64,000 bases of DNA from Gnetum montanum. Taxonomy: Eukaryota; Streptophyta; Gnetopsida; Gnetales; Gnetaceae. The position numbers and the translations under genes were made by a program. Location of the stretch: positions 252,431 through 316,430 of the forward strand of contig MNCI01028376.1 in assembly GCA_015680685.1 (NCBI GenBank), read 5' to 3'. The notes below the pieces were generated by a model, which was given only the letters and a program-made list of their open reading frames with translations, did no database searches and was not told the origin of the DNA. Each line of letters starts with the position of its first letter. The first letter of the stretch is position 1. Below, in pieces: positions 34,020 to 45,468 of this stretch.

Positions 34020-36060
34020 AGCCACTAGGTATCTTCTGATTTAGTGGCTACTAGATAGATTGGGTTTTGCTCACACACTTGCTCCTGAACATTATGGTGG
34101 GCCAGTATAGGGGTTGTGTTAGTATTTTGAACTTCTGGCCCATAACTACACCCTTTATCATTATTGGTGATGCATGGATTCTTTTGTCTCTCCACAAAGA
34201 TAGGTTTATCATTTATGTCTTGTGTTGGAGTGATGATGATTATTGGAGTTTGTGTATGATTAAGAGACATCCTTGTGCTAGTTCAAGTGATGTAGTAGGT
34301 CCATGAGTGTTTTGCTTCAGCTTATGACCTCTCTTCCAAAAGGGATGTTTCTGAGACTTTGGTTGAGATCTACTAGCATTATCATTTACATGTATGTTCA
34401 TAGCATAAGTGGCATTCTCTCATTGATGTTTTGATGCTAAACCTTCCTGTGTTGTTGGAGGTGACATATGGTGGAGGTGAGTTTGAAAATATTGAGGATA
34501 TAATACAAGGGAAGAGGTGTGAGGTGGCGATCTCATATAAGATTTTGTGGGATAATGATATTTGGGAGAGTGTTAATAGTGATTTGAAGTAGAGGAAGTA
34601 AAACTAGTTGGTGAAATAGGATGTTAAACATAATACCCATGTGGGTTTGGTGGTGGCCTCTCCCATGACTGTGATTGTTGTCACTATGGTTGATGCCAGT
34701 GTTGATGTTGGTAATAAGTCCCCCTAGGATAGTACGGTTGTTTTTGGGGTTGTCTAAAATTACTATAGGGAAGAGGAAATCTCCTAGGCATGTGCTTCTG
34801 TACAAACTTCAGATTTAATACCCCTATCCAATACTCATGTAGATGCAACAAGATCAGGCAATGGCCCTTCGGATTGTCACATATGAAAATATCACCTCCA
34901 TTATCTTCATCTGTGGTTGAGTCTATAGCCTCACTTTCTTCAGCAATTTTTCCTATTCGTCGATAAGTGTTCCTAGCTCTTTTTCCTCCTTTTGTTGTGA
35001 TCACTTGATTTGCTTTGTATTACTCTCTCTCTCTCTATGTTTTCTATGCAAGTTTAAACTTTCTCATTCATCCCTTTCAACATCTTGCCTTACTTTGCTT
35101 CAAGTTCATTGATTAAAATTTATATGGAAAAGGTTGGTTGTAAAATCATCTCATCGAGAGCTACCTCTTTTTGCTCATCATAGATATGGACCCTTTTCTT
35201 TTGAAGAGTTGGGTCCTAGTTGTTTTCCTCTACATTCTTCCATTTGCATAGATCTCCTTCTTCTTTTGCCACATTCTTGACCAACTATTGGATCTGATGG
35301 TTTCGTAGTTTGTATAATTGACCTAAAGCATACATCCCAAGGATCTCCCTTGTTTTATTACAAAACCAATCTATGATGCGGAAAAGTTGCCTTTCCTCAA
35401 AGAAACAATGGCCTGGGCATCTTTGTAGTATCAAATAGTATTTTTCCAAGGCCACATCCAAGGGTTCATGATTTTCTTAGTTCCACTCTTGGATTTGTCT
35501 CCTTAGGTTGGACACCCTCGCATAGGTTTGGTCTTTTTCATTGAAAATTTCTAGCATTATGGATCACTGGTGAATGCAACTTGCTTCCAATGATCTATAC
35601 CAACTTTCCACTTCATCTATTAGTGTCCTAGAAAAGAGCTTAAGCTTCTTCCACCCACCTTCAATGTTGTATGAGACATAGGTATCATGAAAGATTTGTA
35701 GATGATGTTGTGGATCCAAATTGTAGCCTCCCACAAATTTAGGGATATTATTAATACCAAGCCTAGGTTGGTGGCTGTCCCTACAATGCTTGTGAGGTAT
35801 CTTAACTACTTCCATGATTTGCATCAAGCTCTTAGTGGCCAACAAGGGTTCATCATCATCAAACATGTTGTGATGAAAATTTTTATTTCTATTTGTTTGA
35901 TTGTGATAATCGTTTCTATGCTCATTATGATGTCTTTGATTTTTCCCTTGGGTTTAATTTCTATCTTTGTCTTGACCTCATAGTGGAGCTCTATCTCTAT
36001 ACCTATGTTCATCTTTGTCAAAACTAGATGTTGAAGAGGAAGAGGAAGATGAGAAATAGG
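34020..36060 (-). pseudogene. gag of element B
   Basis: Homologous to the gag of element A: MFDDDEPLLATKSLMQIMEV, NNIPKFVGGYNLDPQHHLQI, GGWKKLKLFSRTLIDEVESW, then HEPLDVALEKYYLIL and FFEERQLFRIIDW. The zinc-knuckle region is damaged (CDNPKGHC retained, the first Cys pair lost). A Pro-rich tail follows, reading on to about 34,020. An N-terminal Arg/Asp/His-rich region (RYRDRAPL... NDYHNQTNRN) precedes it. Stops and at least one frameshift make it non-functional. Confidence 0.82.
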
Positions 36061-36465
36061 AAGAATTTACATGGCTTCTATAGTTCTCCCCATAGTCCCT
36101 TGATTTATCTTGTCTAGGTATAGAGAAGGTCCTAGGCCTTGAGGTCCTCCTTGATCTAGGATGTACCCCATCTCATCTAGGATTTTCTGAACTAGTTGAA
36201 CATAGTCTTCAAGTGTAGTAAGGGTCTAAATGAGCATAGGAAATACCTATTTGAGGTTGTTCACTCCAATTTTCTTTAGTGTAGATCCTATTATTTCTCC
36301 TATGAGTGCTTTCATCATACGATGCATTATTGGTCCTATGTGAAGAAGAGATGGTTTTGTCTAATAATGTGTGTGATTTAAAATATTAATGTTTTCTAAG
36401 AAATATATCATTAATACCTTTACAACAATCATGTATAATATAACTAATCTAGATAACTAGTACCA

Positions 36466-36483
36466 TCCCTGGCAACGACGCCA
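36466..36483 (-). other. Primer-binding site, tRNA-Asp type (element B)
   Basis: Minus strand TGGCGTCGTTGCCAGGGA, two transitions from the Athila-type tRNA-Asp PBS. It is separated from the LTR by one base, as in elements A and J. Confidence 0.88.
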
Positions 36484-36484
36484 A

Positions 36485-37363
36485 TGATGAGTAGCGAGGT
36501 ACCCCTACGTCCAACCATACAAATCACAAGTGTTTACGCATGATTTGGTTAAATTCCATGGATGGGACTAGTTATGACATCTAGATCACTATGCCTTGAC
36601 CATAGTTCACTGTCTTTCCACTTGGACTAGTGGTAGCTTTGTTATGTATGATTTAGTCCAAAGTGAGACATATGATTTTTATCATTTTATATTTTATTGT
36701 TCTACAATTAACAATAGGCTGAAACTCAATTTATAATTAATTCAACTAATCTAATTGCTAATTCATAATCAAATACCATAACATAATTATCTGATCCCAC
36801 TTCCCGTGCACATCCTAAACACATGTAATGTTGCTGGGTTACCAATTGTTAAGTGTTTCTAGGATTACCAAGAGTCATACACATGCTCGGAGCGATCATA
36901 CTTATGTTCTTAATTAATTAACATGCATGAAAATGTAAATATTAACCAAGTACATGAAAATTAAATCTAATCTAAGTCAAAGTGCTACAATGAATAAGAA
37001 TCAATCTCGATCTTATTGCTACTCATGGAATATGTCTAGGTACATTGCCAATCGAATAAGACTTCGTACAACTAACTCAGATCCACTCTATGGACATTCA
37101 CTAACCATTCTCTAAGATTATAGAATAAAATTGCAAGAATTTGGCTACTCTATTGACAAAACTATGAAAACCTATGAAAAAAAAATCATGAAATTTGACT
37201 CAAAATCATTAGCCTAAGCACTATATTTATAGGCCAGTCCATACCCTGTGGCATCGGATACATGACATCACATCTTGGATCCAATGTTGGATACCCAACA
37301 TTGCATTCTAACCTCGATGTCGAATACCTGATGTTGGAGTTGATGAAAAAATATGTTTCATTA
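36485..37363 (-). repeat. 5' LTR of element B
   Basis: Sense start TAATGAAACA (G-to-A change from TG), sense end ACTCATCA. Minus-strand TATA box at 37,224-37,231. It aligns along its length with 31,053-31,953. Confidence 0.93.
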
Positions 37364-37368
37364 GTACT
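37364..37368. repeat. Target-site duplication of element B, right copy
   Basis: GTACT, identical to 31,048-31,052. Confidence 0.95.
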
Positions 37369-38154
37369 TTTTAGGAGTCATAAGTTTAGGTTGAGCTTGA
37401 GTTGAGTACAGTGCTCATGCTTAATACTCAATTCTTAGCACTCAAGATCTCTACAAACTTATTTTTATTACCTCTAGTCAAGTTAGTTCTAGAGATTTTA
37501 TCATATATGAATAAAGGAAGATTGATAATCATATAAGTATTTTGAAATGACTATCTTTATGTCTCATGATATTATTTCTTATGATATTATTGATCATATT
37601 CTTGAAGTTGTTTGTGGTCCAAATGTTTAAAGGTGGTATTCCTCAGAAGTTATTTAATGATACAACTATTAGATTAACCACCCTCTAGATAGGTTGACTG
37701 ATCTAATAATATCAAAATATTAGAAGTTAAAAAATATACACTTTTCTATTTGATTGAGTAATCCAAGGTTGAGAAAGTGAAGACTTTATTTTTTGCTTAA
37801 TTTCATTAGAAAGATTAACCACATGATGCAAATGTGCTAAAGGCTTCATTTTGAAGTAGAATCAAGACCATTGCACTCATGCCAATAAACTAGGCTAAAG
37901 CCAGAGTACTATAAAAATTTTGTGTATTTCTTTCTTACTTTTATTCTATTTCTTTAGTAGCTTAGATCTTGGATTGATCTATGTTCATGGTTAGAGCTTG
38001 ATCAATTTGTGTTAGTATGTAGTTTTCTCTTGATTGATGTATTACTTAGCTCACATTTAATCTCAAGTTATTGTTTAGATCTAATTTATTAGTTTTATCA
38101 TTCTATTTAGCTTCTTTCTAGGATGTTTTTTGATCCATAATATTTACAAATACA
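37369..38154 (+). repeat. 3' LTR of Ty1/copia element E (part right of element B)
   Basis: Matches the right part of 16,750-17,901: AATCATATAAGT, CAAGGTTGAGAAAGTGAAGA, GCTTCATTTTGAAGTAGAAT, GTGTATTTCTTTCTTACTTT, AGCTTAGATCTTGGATTGAT, TTAGTTTTATCATT. It ends ATTTACAAATACA at 38,154. The following TGATG may be the target-site duplication, but the left partner was not found. Confidence 0.75.
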
Positions 38155-38199
38155 TGATGGTGAGAAGCGTTCATTATCCATCTTGTACAAGAGTTTTTA

Positions 38200-38700
38200 A
38201 GTCTTATGCTTTTGATATGATTTTGAGATTCTTAGCATTTCTCTTGGATAGCAAAATAGTTGCAAACTAGAATGGACTTACATGTGTTAGATGAAAAAAC
38301 ACCAAGAACTCAGGCTATATTGAACATAGACACTATTGTCATATAGTAAGAAACTAGGTTGTGTTGTGATGTTATATGCTCATGATCAAACAAATAATAA
38401 ATGCCTTTGTTTAATAGATATTTTATGGATGAAGGTATCATTCATATTTTTTTTATACTAATTTTTTGAGACTCATTTACATTTTATGGTGATAATAATA
38501 ATGTGATCAATATTTATATAGATCTAACATTTCATTCTAAAACATATATTTTCATTCAAGAAACCACATTGAAGTTGGCAATCTAGAATTTTAAGAAGTA
38601 ACTTTCTCATATTTTATGTAGAAAACAAACAAAGGGTTCTTATCATCTTAAAATATCTAAATAAGATTGGGTTCACATATTTGAGAACATTACAAGTACT
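38200..38700 (+). pseudogene. Second Ty1/copia RNase H remnant
   Basis: Decayed frames give FYGDNNNVINIYIDLTFHSK then TYIFIQETTLK, matching the copia RNase H end (C-D-N-x-x-A-I-x-I-x-x-N-P-x-F-H-x-R-T-K-H-I). It lies outside the 3' LTR of element E, so it belongs to a different copia copy, perhaps the one into which E was inserted. The rest of that element is not readable. Confidence 0.45.
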
Positions 38701-39700
38701 AAATGTTCATTCATGAAAATCTTAGATTACAACTCTTCTCTTACAATAAGTATTTATAGGCTTAGAAACATGAAAGGTTTCATCCATGGAGAAAAACAAG
38801 AGGCTATAATGTCTTGTGGCCAAGTAAAGTCAATTGAATATCCAAATTAATATTTAATAGATTCATACATGTCCTTATACTAGTCATAACTAGAAGTTGA
38901 ATTAAATAGTCAAATAACATCTATGAGTAGTTTATATAGTAGATCTCAAATACTAGGGCTAAAGTATAAAGTCTTAATATCTTTCTCATTGTACCCACTC
39001 TTCTAAGTTTTTGTTTTAGTTCATATTAACTTCTATCTTTCTCACTTCAATAATTTTTATTATTTGGTAATAATGTTCTTTTAAATTTCTACTTGAAATC
39101 ATTGTGTACCTTTCACTCATGAATACTTCTCTTGGAATTCATTATGCCTTGAATATTTACTTAGGAAAAAAATAAGACCCTAGGATTCTTATGTTCCTAG
39201 AGAATGATTGGTAAATCCCCAAGAAAGTTCTCAAAATAGCTTCCAAAAGTTTCCTAAATCACATAGAATCAAATTTTAGAAAAATACATAGTATTCATAA
39301 CTTGGTGAATAAAAACTTAAAGTGCTATGGTTTAATCAAGAAATGGCCAAAATTAAAAGCTTAATATTTAAATTTTTTTTCAATCATAGTCAAGAAAATA
39401 GTCATGATTTTGACAAAATGTTAAATCTATTTAGTAGATCAACTTTGTAATCATGATTACTATATATTATAAAATTACATCTTAAAATACATCGACATGA
39501 CATTTAAGTTCCTAATTATACTACAAAATTACACTTCAAAATACATCCAAAAAATACATGAACATGATATTCATTATCTTGGTTACATAAAGATTAAAAT
39601 TTACATAAATACATAGCTTCTCATGGATTTTATGCATAATAAATTATATTACAAAAATGATGGTAACTACCATAATCAAATGTACTACTATGTAAATGGC
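38701..39700. other. AT-rich DNA, no feature seen
   Basis: No supported reading frame. It may be LTR or untranslated DNA of the copia remnant to its left. Confidence 0.4.
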
Positions 39701-39705
39701 TTGGG

Positions 39706-40263
39706 TGTGACATCCCATCCAAGGATATCATGGTAAACGTCAAATATACATTATATTAGACATTATGTGTAAGAAGATAATATACCAAACAATAAATATA
39801 TGTAACATTCAACATTAGGTGTAAAGGAAATAATAGAGAAAGTACATAAATAGATAGAAAAGAATGCTTTATTGATATAGAATGAAGTACCCAAATCATG
39901 CTCTGAAAGTATTCCTTGGGATTATCTTCCTTTAACATCTATCCCATAGAGTCAATCCAACACTGCTATCACGGTTATGCCTATAACCAGCCAAAAGAGA
40001 TGGCCAGTTCACTTCTTGTCCCATTTCACTTGGCTCTCATGACTTGCCTTCCCAACTTTTCCACTCCATGTCTAACATAATCTCAAAGCCTATGTATAAA
40101 TGCCTTAGCTCAAACCCCCAAACGTTTCCTCAAGAGACACATTTGTTATTACATTATGCTCTTGCAGGTCTTAATTACAACATGCCCTTTTGGGTTTTTG
40201 ATGATAATGATAATACTTGTTATGAAGATACATCATCTTCATTATGCAGTAGGATCATTTGGG
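39706..40263 (-). repeat. 3' LTR of element F
   Basis: Begins (plus strand) TGTGACATCCCATCCAAGGA. Aligns with 44,284-44,843, for example GTGTAAGAAGATAATATACC, AAGGAAATAATAGAGAAAGT, GCCTTAG-TCAAACCCCC, CTTAATTACAACATGCCC. The right edge is placed by the last clear similarity. Confidence 0.85.
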
Positions 40264-40684
40264 CATGGGAATGTAATAATCTACCCTGCTTAGGTTTTGT
40301 TCATCCTCAAACAAGTCCACGTTTACTATCTTTCTCTAGCTCTAATGCACCTGTCATGATCCTATATTCCAATAATTTGATTTCTCCTTTGAACTTACAA
40401 TTGTTTCTTGCTTATTCTACAACAACACACATGTAATAAAAATATATGAAAAATTAAATATTACCTTCTTAATACTACCTCACTTTCTAAGATAATGACA
40501 AGAGGTGAATTAAAGATCTACCAACCACTAATCACCAATCCTAACTAGGGTTACACAAAGTGCAACTTGGATCTAGTTACCCAAGTGAAGGTAGGGAAAT
40601 TTCTTTATTTCCAATTTTCATTATCTCAGATATTTTACTTATCTAATTAAAATATAATTTATACAATAAATAAAATAATAAGAC

Positions 40685-41815
40685 TTATGAAAAGTAAGGG
40701 TGAGGTTCTTCCTGATCTTGATCAAACTTATGAACTAATGGAAGTAATTGTAATTTTGCCATAACTTGTATATGATCAAATGGTCTTTTTTGAGATGGCA
40801 AAGCTTGATCTTGATTCTTCTTAAATTCTTCATTAGAGATTAACTCTAGTAACATGGTAACTTGGAAAAAATTGAACATCGTACCAAATATAATCTATGG
40901 TCTCAATGAAGAGTGTTGTTAATGCAACCTCATTAATCATAGCAAAGTAATTAGTAAACTATGATTCTTGATGAGTATTATCCAACAACATCATTTGCTC
41001 CTAAATTCTCGGATATAATTTATCAACTGAAGATTCAAAATAAGAAAAATAGTCATTGGTCAATGAAATTGCATGTTAAATTGAGGGAAATATCTTCTTC
41101 AAATTAGGTTCATCTTCCAAAGATTTCTTTACATAACCATATTTCAAGAATTAACAAATGCTACTTCCAACTTTCACATTGAAATCTCCACAAAGAACAA
41201 TTGGCATTAGATCAATGTAACTTAGAAATAACTTATTCTTCAAAAATTCTTTTATTTGCTTAATCAAGTATGCTCCTTGACATAGTCTAACATTTGAACA
41301 TGTGGGTTAAACAATTAACTGTGTGTTTATTACACATACATATCTTTCTGATAACTAGATTTTTAGAATCACTACCAAGTCTATGTGGTTTTTCTAAAAT
41401 CTTAACCATTCTTTCTTTCCAAGTTCTAGAATTTCAAAAATCATATTTTCTAAACTCCATTTAAATCTTTGTATGTCTTTTTTATAAAATACTACACAAC
41501 CATCCATGTTGTCATTTCTATGATAGCCTAATCTGTATGGCTCAAAAGAAGAACTTTCACAAGAACCTTTTTGCTTATAAATAGCTCTATATTCCATATT
41601 TTTAGGAATTGGTATAGAAATTCCCATGGAAACACTTCTTATAGGCATAAAACATTAGCATCCAAATCTTGTAACTTTGTTAAGATGTGTGGGTATTGGG
41701 ACTCATGCCAATCCAAGGCCCATGGTGGACATAGTGGATGTTGTTTCTCACTCACTAAGGATCTTGAAAGCATGTTCTATGCTACAACTTTCATTCTAAT
41801 CCTTGGATTCTCTTC
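40685..41815 (-). pseudogene. Captured CCR4/nocturnin/Angel-type exonuclease (EEP family), retro-copy
   Basis: A decayed ~375-codon gene spanning a whole endonuclease/exonuclease/phosphatase domain of the CCR4 clade, whose members shorten mRNA poly(A) tails (Mg-dependent deadenylases). Landmarks in order on the minus strand: NMLSRSLVSEKQH, LCPPWALDWHE (41,705-41,731), LDANVLCL-EV (the Q of C-L-Q-E-V is a stop), YRAIYKQKG, NMDGCVVFYKKD, VCVINTQLIV, IKQIKEFLKN, MPIVLCGDFNVKVGS (G-D-F-N at 41,175-41,192), TIDYIWYD (around 40,890), then LLELISNEEFKK and RPFDHIQVMAKLQLLP (catalytic D-H at 40,772-40,780). Eight or more stops and at least two frameshifts kill it. There is no intron across the domain, although plant CCR4 genes are intron-rich, so the source was spliced RNA. 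It is in sense relative to element F. Confidence 0.85.
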
Positions 41816-41999
41816 TAGATAATTTCTCTTAATGGATATCATACACTTTGTTGAAACAATATTTTGAGTCTTCATGTTGTTTTGCTATATGATTTGATTG
41901 CAAAGAAAACTGATATATCTATTCTTGATTGTTGAGGACCATTTTGTTTCGTTAATTGATCATCAACTCATATATCAACCAAACTGATACATCAACTAA

Positions 42000-42640
42000 T
42001 TATTAATGACCTTTCTACACCCCCTTAGAACATTAAATATGGTAGTGTAATAATGATAAGTCATAGTGATATTAAGACCATCTTCAAAGGTTAAGCATTA
42101 AATCATAAGGTCCCAAAAACATTAAATTCATTAGTCCCAATACAACATAACTAGTTATCCTTATGTTGTCAACTTTTAAGGCAAAATTCATGATATCATT
42201 GAATTATCTAATACCCAGATGATAAATCTAACCTCACCATTGAGTTGAAAAGAGTGAAAAATGTTTGAAATGACTATTTGTATGTTGAAAATTGATAGTG
42301 TATCCTTGAGTTATGCTAAAATTAAGCTTTTAAGGGTCTTAAGGTACTATATTAGACAAGGGGTGAAAACTAATTTTTGGAGTTCCATGGAGTATATCTA
42401 ACTTCAGCATTATGTCTAGAAGCTTGAAATATGTAGGAAATGATTATTCATTCATTGAAAAAAGCTTTTGAAATCAAAAGTTATGACATCTAGAGTCTTG
42501 AACCTTTTAGCACAAAAAATGAGGCTTCTCAAGAGGTCATCCATCCCAGTACTACTCTAAGGCAAGTGTAGTTAATTATAGAATTCTTATGTCACATGTT
42601 ACCAAAGCACCTAATTCATTTTTTAAAATTTTATTTCCAC
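42000..42640 (-). repeat. Conserved non-coding block of the F/G family
   Basis: Reverse-complement match to 63,150-63,900 in element G, for example CATCCCAGTACTACTCTAAG here against CATCCAGTACTACTCTAAAA there, and the GTTCTAAGGGGGTGTAGAAA block near 42,030 against 63,700-63,720. It lies directly upstream of the captured exonuclease in both elements. Confidence 0.7.
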
Positions 42641-42699
42641 AAATTTGAAATTTTAATTTTAAACTAACTATTAAAAGACGTAAATTTTGAATTTTTAGT

Positions 42700-43560
42700 T
42701 AGATGACAAAAATTTCAAATGTTTCCATCAGTTGCCAGAAAATTTTAAATTTCCTATAATTTGACAAAAAGATTCTTCCATCACTAAAGACAGGGGTAGC
42801 TACCAAACAAGGACAATAGTGTGGTAGTGGATATGCACAAAGACAGTGATAGGTGAAGTAGTGGACATGCATGAATGCAACACAACAATGGTGGTGAGTG
42901 TTGATGATGGTGGTCACAAAGGCTACCATGGAGAGGGGCCAATTGTGTTGAGTGCCCTATTTTGGCTACATAGTTGAGGCTTGTCAAGCCCCTCCCAAGG
43001 CTTACGCATCTCTTTGTAGGGTTCATACAACCCTCCTCAAGGCCTATGCTACCTTTCCTAGGGCTTGCATGGCCCAAAAAGAGGTCAACATGGTCCTTGG
43101 CAGGGCTACCATAGGTCATCCAAGGGCTATGCATCCCAGAAAATGCCTACATGCTTTTGGTGAGGGTTTTTCTAGCACTGAAGGGTGTTGAATGTGATGA
43201 TGATCAGTGGCTTATTCGATGCCCATAGAGCATCAAACGTGATGATGATCTATAGCACCATCGATGTACGTGGAGCACCAAACATGGTGATGATCTACTA
43301 CATTGTTAGGAAGTAGGTAGCACAAAAGGTGGTCAAGGATGCATGTAGGATAGGCAATGTGGAGAAAATGGCATGACAAAGCACAAACAAGGTAGGATGC
43401 ATGGGAGGTTGGCACAAAGTAATGGGCGGTGGTTGGCTGCAAAATGGTGGCATAGAACACACGGGTGGTGCATTCGATAGCTTATTGTCTCTAGCTGTTT
43501 GGGCTGGCCGTAGTGTTATGTAACAAGCCTTGCTACAATTGGTCAATGGCTAGCCATGAC
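42700..43560 (-). repeat. Variable tandem-repeat slot of element F
   Basis: GC-richer than its surroundings. It has degenerate repeats of CAAGGCTTACGC/CAAGGCCTATGC words (42,975-43,145) and two to three ~46-bp units built on GTGATGATGATC...AGCACCAAAC (43,195-43,305). Open frames occur on both strands but none resembles a known protein. It occupies the same place as the GC-rich minisatellite of element G. Confidence 0.55.
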
Positions 43561-43599
43561 ATTGTGTGGCTCACCCAAAAGAGTTTTTTATTTCTCTAT

Positions 43600-44268
43600 A
43601 AATAATAATAATAATAATAGAAATTAGGGCTCAAGGTCAAACCCATAGCCTCTTGATTCTCTTCCCCCTTTTTTCATTTTTAATAATAATTTTATAATTT
43701 AATATTCTTTAATACACATAAAACAAGAAACTTTAAACATTAATATCTTTCAAACCGTAAGTCCAGTCGAGATGAAATTTTTACCATTAGAATTGTATCG
43801 ATGAGTACTATGCATTGTACATAGTCTTAAGATTCAAAAATTAAGTTAAATATTTTAAGATTTTAAAATCTCCAACTAACTTATTCTACCAAAATGACAT
43901 TACTAGATTAATGTATGGATGACATGATAACTTATAAATGACTCTAAGTTGCTTAGGAAAATGAGTTTCAACAAAGAAGATCAATTCAAGTCGTGGTTAC
44001 TAAATTTTTATAATAAAATTAAAAATGATCTTAATTAATTAATATTTATAATATTTAGATGAGTAAGAGTTACTTGGACTGGTGTATCCTTTTCTTACCA
44101 ACATCTCTTGCAATTGATGAATCTTAAGAAGGCATAATCAAATCTTTGTCGATCAATGATATCCATAAAATAATTTTGTTGGTTGATGGAATATCTCAGA
44201 AATATGTTACATCATTAGGTTCATGTTTTAATCGGTCCATGATTTTGAATGGCCCTTGGGTCATGATT
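43600..44268 (-). other. 5' leader of element F
   Basis: Non-coding and shared with element G: GTCCAGTCGAGATGAAATTT-like DNA at 43,760 matches the complement of 61,385-61,440, and CCAAGTAACTCTTAC (minus) near 44,072 matches 60,920-60,935. It contains a short (TAA)n at 43,602-43,619 that also occurs in G at 61,478-61,494. Confidence 0.6.
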
Positions 44269-44281
44269 TGCTTCGATACCA
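44269..44281 (-). other. Primer-binding site, initiator tRNA-Met type (element F)
   Basis: Minus strand TGGTATCGAAGCA, two bases after the LTR end. One base differs from TGGTATCAAAGCA in element G. Confidence 0.82.
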
Positions 44282-44283
44282 AT

Positions 44284-44843
44284 TGTGACATCCCATCCCT
44301 GGATATCATGGAAAATTTCAAATATACATTGTATTAGACATTATGTGTAAGAAGATAATATACCAAATGTGAAATATATGTGACATTTACAATTATGTGT
44401 AAAGGAAATAATAGAGAAAGTATAGAAAGAGAAAGAAAAGAATTCTTTATTAATACAGAATGGAGTATCTAGATCATGCCCTGAGAGTATTCCTTGGGGT
44501 TTTTCTTCCTTCAACATCTATCCCTTAGAGGCAATCCAACACTAGAATCATAATTAGGCCTATAATTGGCCAGAAGGGATGGCCAATCCACTTCTTGTCC
44601 TGATTGACCTAGCTCTTGTAACTTACCTTTCCAACTCTACCACTTCATGCCTGGTACAACCTCTAATCCTAGGTATAAATGCCTTAGGTCAAACCCCCAA
44701 AATTTTTCTCAAGAGACACGTTCATTATTATAATACAACCTTTTAGGTCTTAATTACAACATGCCCTTTTTGGTTTTGTTACGATAATGATAACATCTAT
44801 TATGAAGAGACACCATTTTTGTTATGCAACAACATCATTTGGG
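44284..44843 (-). repeat. 5' LTR of element F
   Basis: Begins (plus strand) TGTGACATCCCATCCCTGGA; ~560 bp; partner of 39,706-40,263 and of 60,035-60,590. Confidence 0.85.
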
Positions 44844-45468
44844 AATTGGAGCATGACCTTGGTAAAACTAATTCCTTATGATTGGAAGCAACAACATTAT
44901 TGGTAGCTTATTTTTAATAATTTTAGCTGGTATCACTTTTACCACTACCTACAAATGTTGAAAATCATATTTACAAATAATCTATCTAGGAGCTAAATAT
45001 AAGTTCTTAAATAAAGATGCTAATAGAGATATTAGTACAAATACATCATGCAAAATAATTATCAGTACTTAAGCTTAGTTGAATATATAATCTTAAACGT
45101 TGCTAAAATCCCATAGTTTATATTTTGCATGTTTTTAGAAATTAATTAAGCCTTTCAAATCAAGTAATCAAAAGTCCCAATAATTGATTAGGATGATAAA
45201 AATAGACAATAGATGAAAACAAAAGTTAATTTTCATGTCTAGATAAAAATTTATACTTTTGGATTAAATCTAAAAAATTGTAATTTATTTGTGATTTGGA
45301 AAATCGTATTTTAATTTGAGTATCATTAACATCTTAGATCCATTCCATTAAATTCAAATATAGGGTAATTTCTTATTTACATGTAAAATTAAAGTAAATG
45401 AAAGACATGTACTTAAATGTTTTACATGTAAATAAGTATACATGACTTTCCTCTATATGGAATATCTT
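44844..45468. other. AT-rich flank, no feature seen
   Basis: No reading frame or repeat that I can support. AAGTACATGT-like inverted words near 45,380-45,430 are short. Confidence 0.45.

Larger units (their letters stand above)
31053..37363 (-). mobile_element. Element B: gag-bearing, pol-less LTR retrotransposon, inverted relative to A
   Basis: A 6,311-bp element on the minus strand, with LTRs of 901 and 879 bp, a tRNA-Asp PBS, a gag homologous to that of element A and a perfect 5-bp target-site duplication (GTACT). No pol domain and no second ORF were found. It belongs to the same broad family as A (shared PBS, LTR end CTCATCA, gag and interior blocks), but its U3 differs, so it is a separate subfamily. 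It sits inside copia element E, 2.1 kb from A. Confidence 0.9.
39706..44843 (-). mobile_element. Element F: LTR retrotransposon carrying a CCR4-type exonuclease gene
   Basis: A 5.1-kb element on the minus strand. Its two LTRs (39,706-40,263 and 44,284-44,843) match each other closely and match the plus-strand LTR of element G at 60,035-60,590. The sense LTR end is GATGTCACA, followed two bases later by an initiator-tRNA-Met PBS. I found no gag, protease, RT or integrase. The interior, from the PBS on, has a leader, a tandem-repeat slot (42,700-43,560), conserved non-coding DNA (42,000-42,640) and a captured exonuclease gene in sense orientation (41,815-40,685) before the 3' LTR. The outer edges are approximate and no clean target-site duplication was found. 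Confidence 0.82.

Noticed and set aside
39701-39705. TTGGG as a target-site duplication for element F
   Set aside because: TTGGG also occurs just after the other LTR, but it is inside the zone where both LTR edges still align, so the border cannot be fixed and the duplication is not proven.
42784-43546. Minus-strand His/Cys/Leu-rich ORFs that could be read as a gene
   Set aside because: They fall in the tandem-repeat slot of element F, overlap each other in different frames and have no counterpart in element G.
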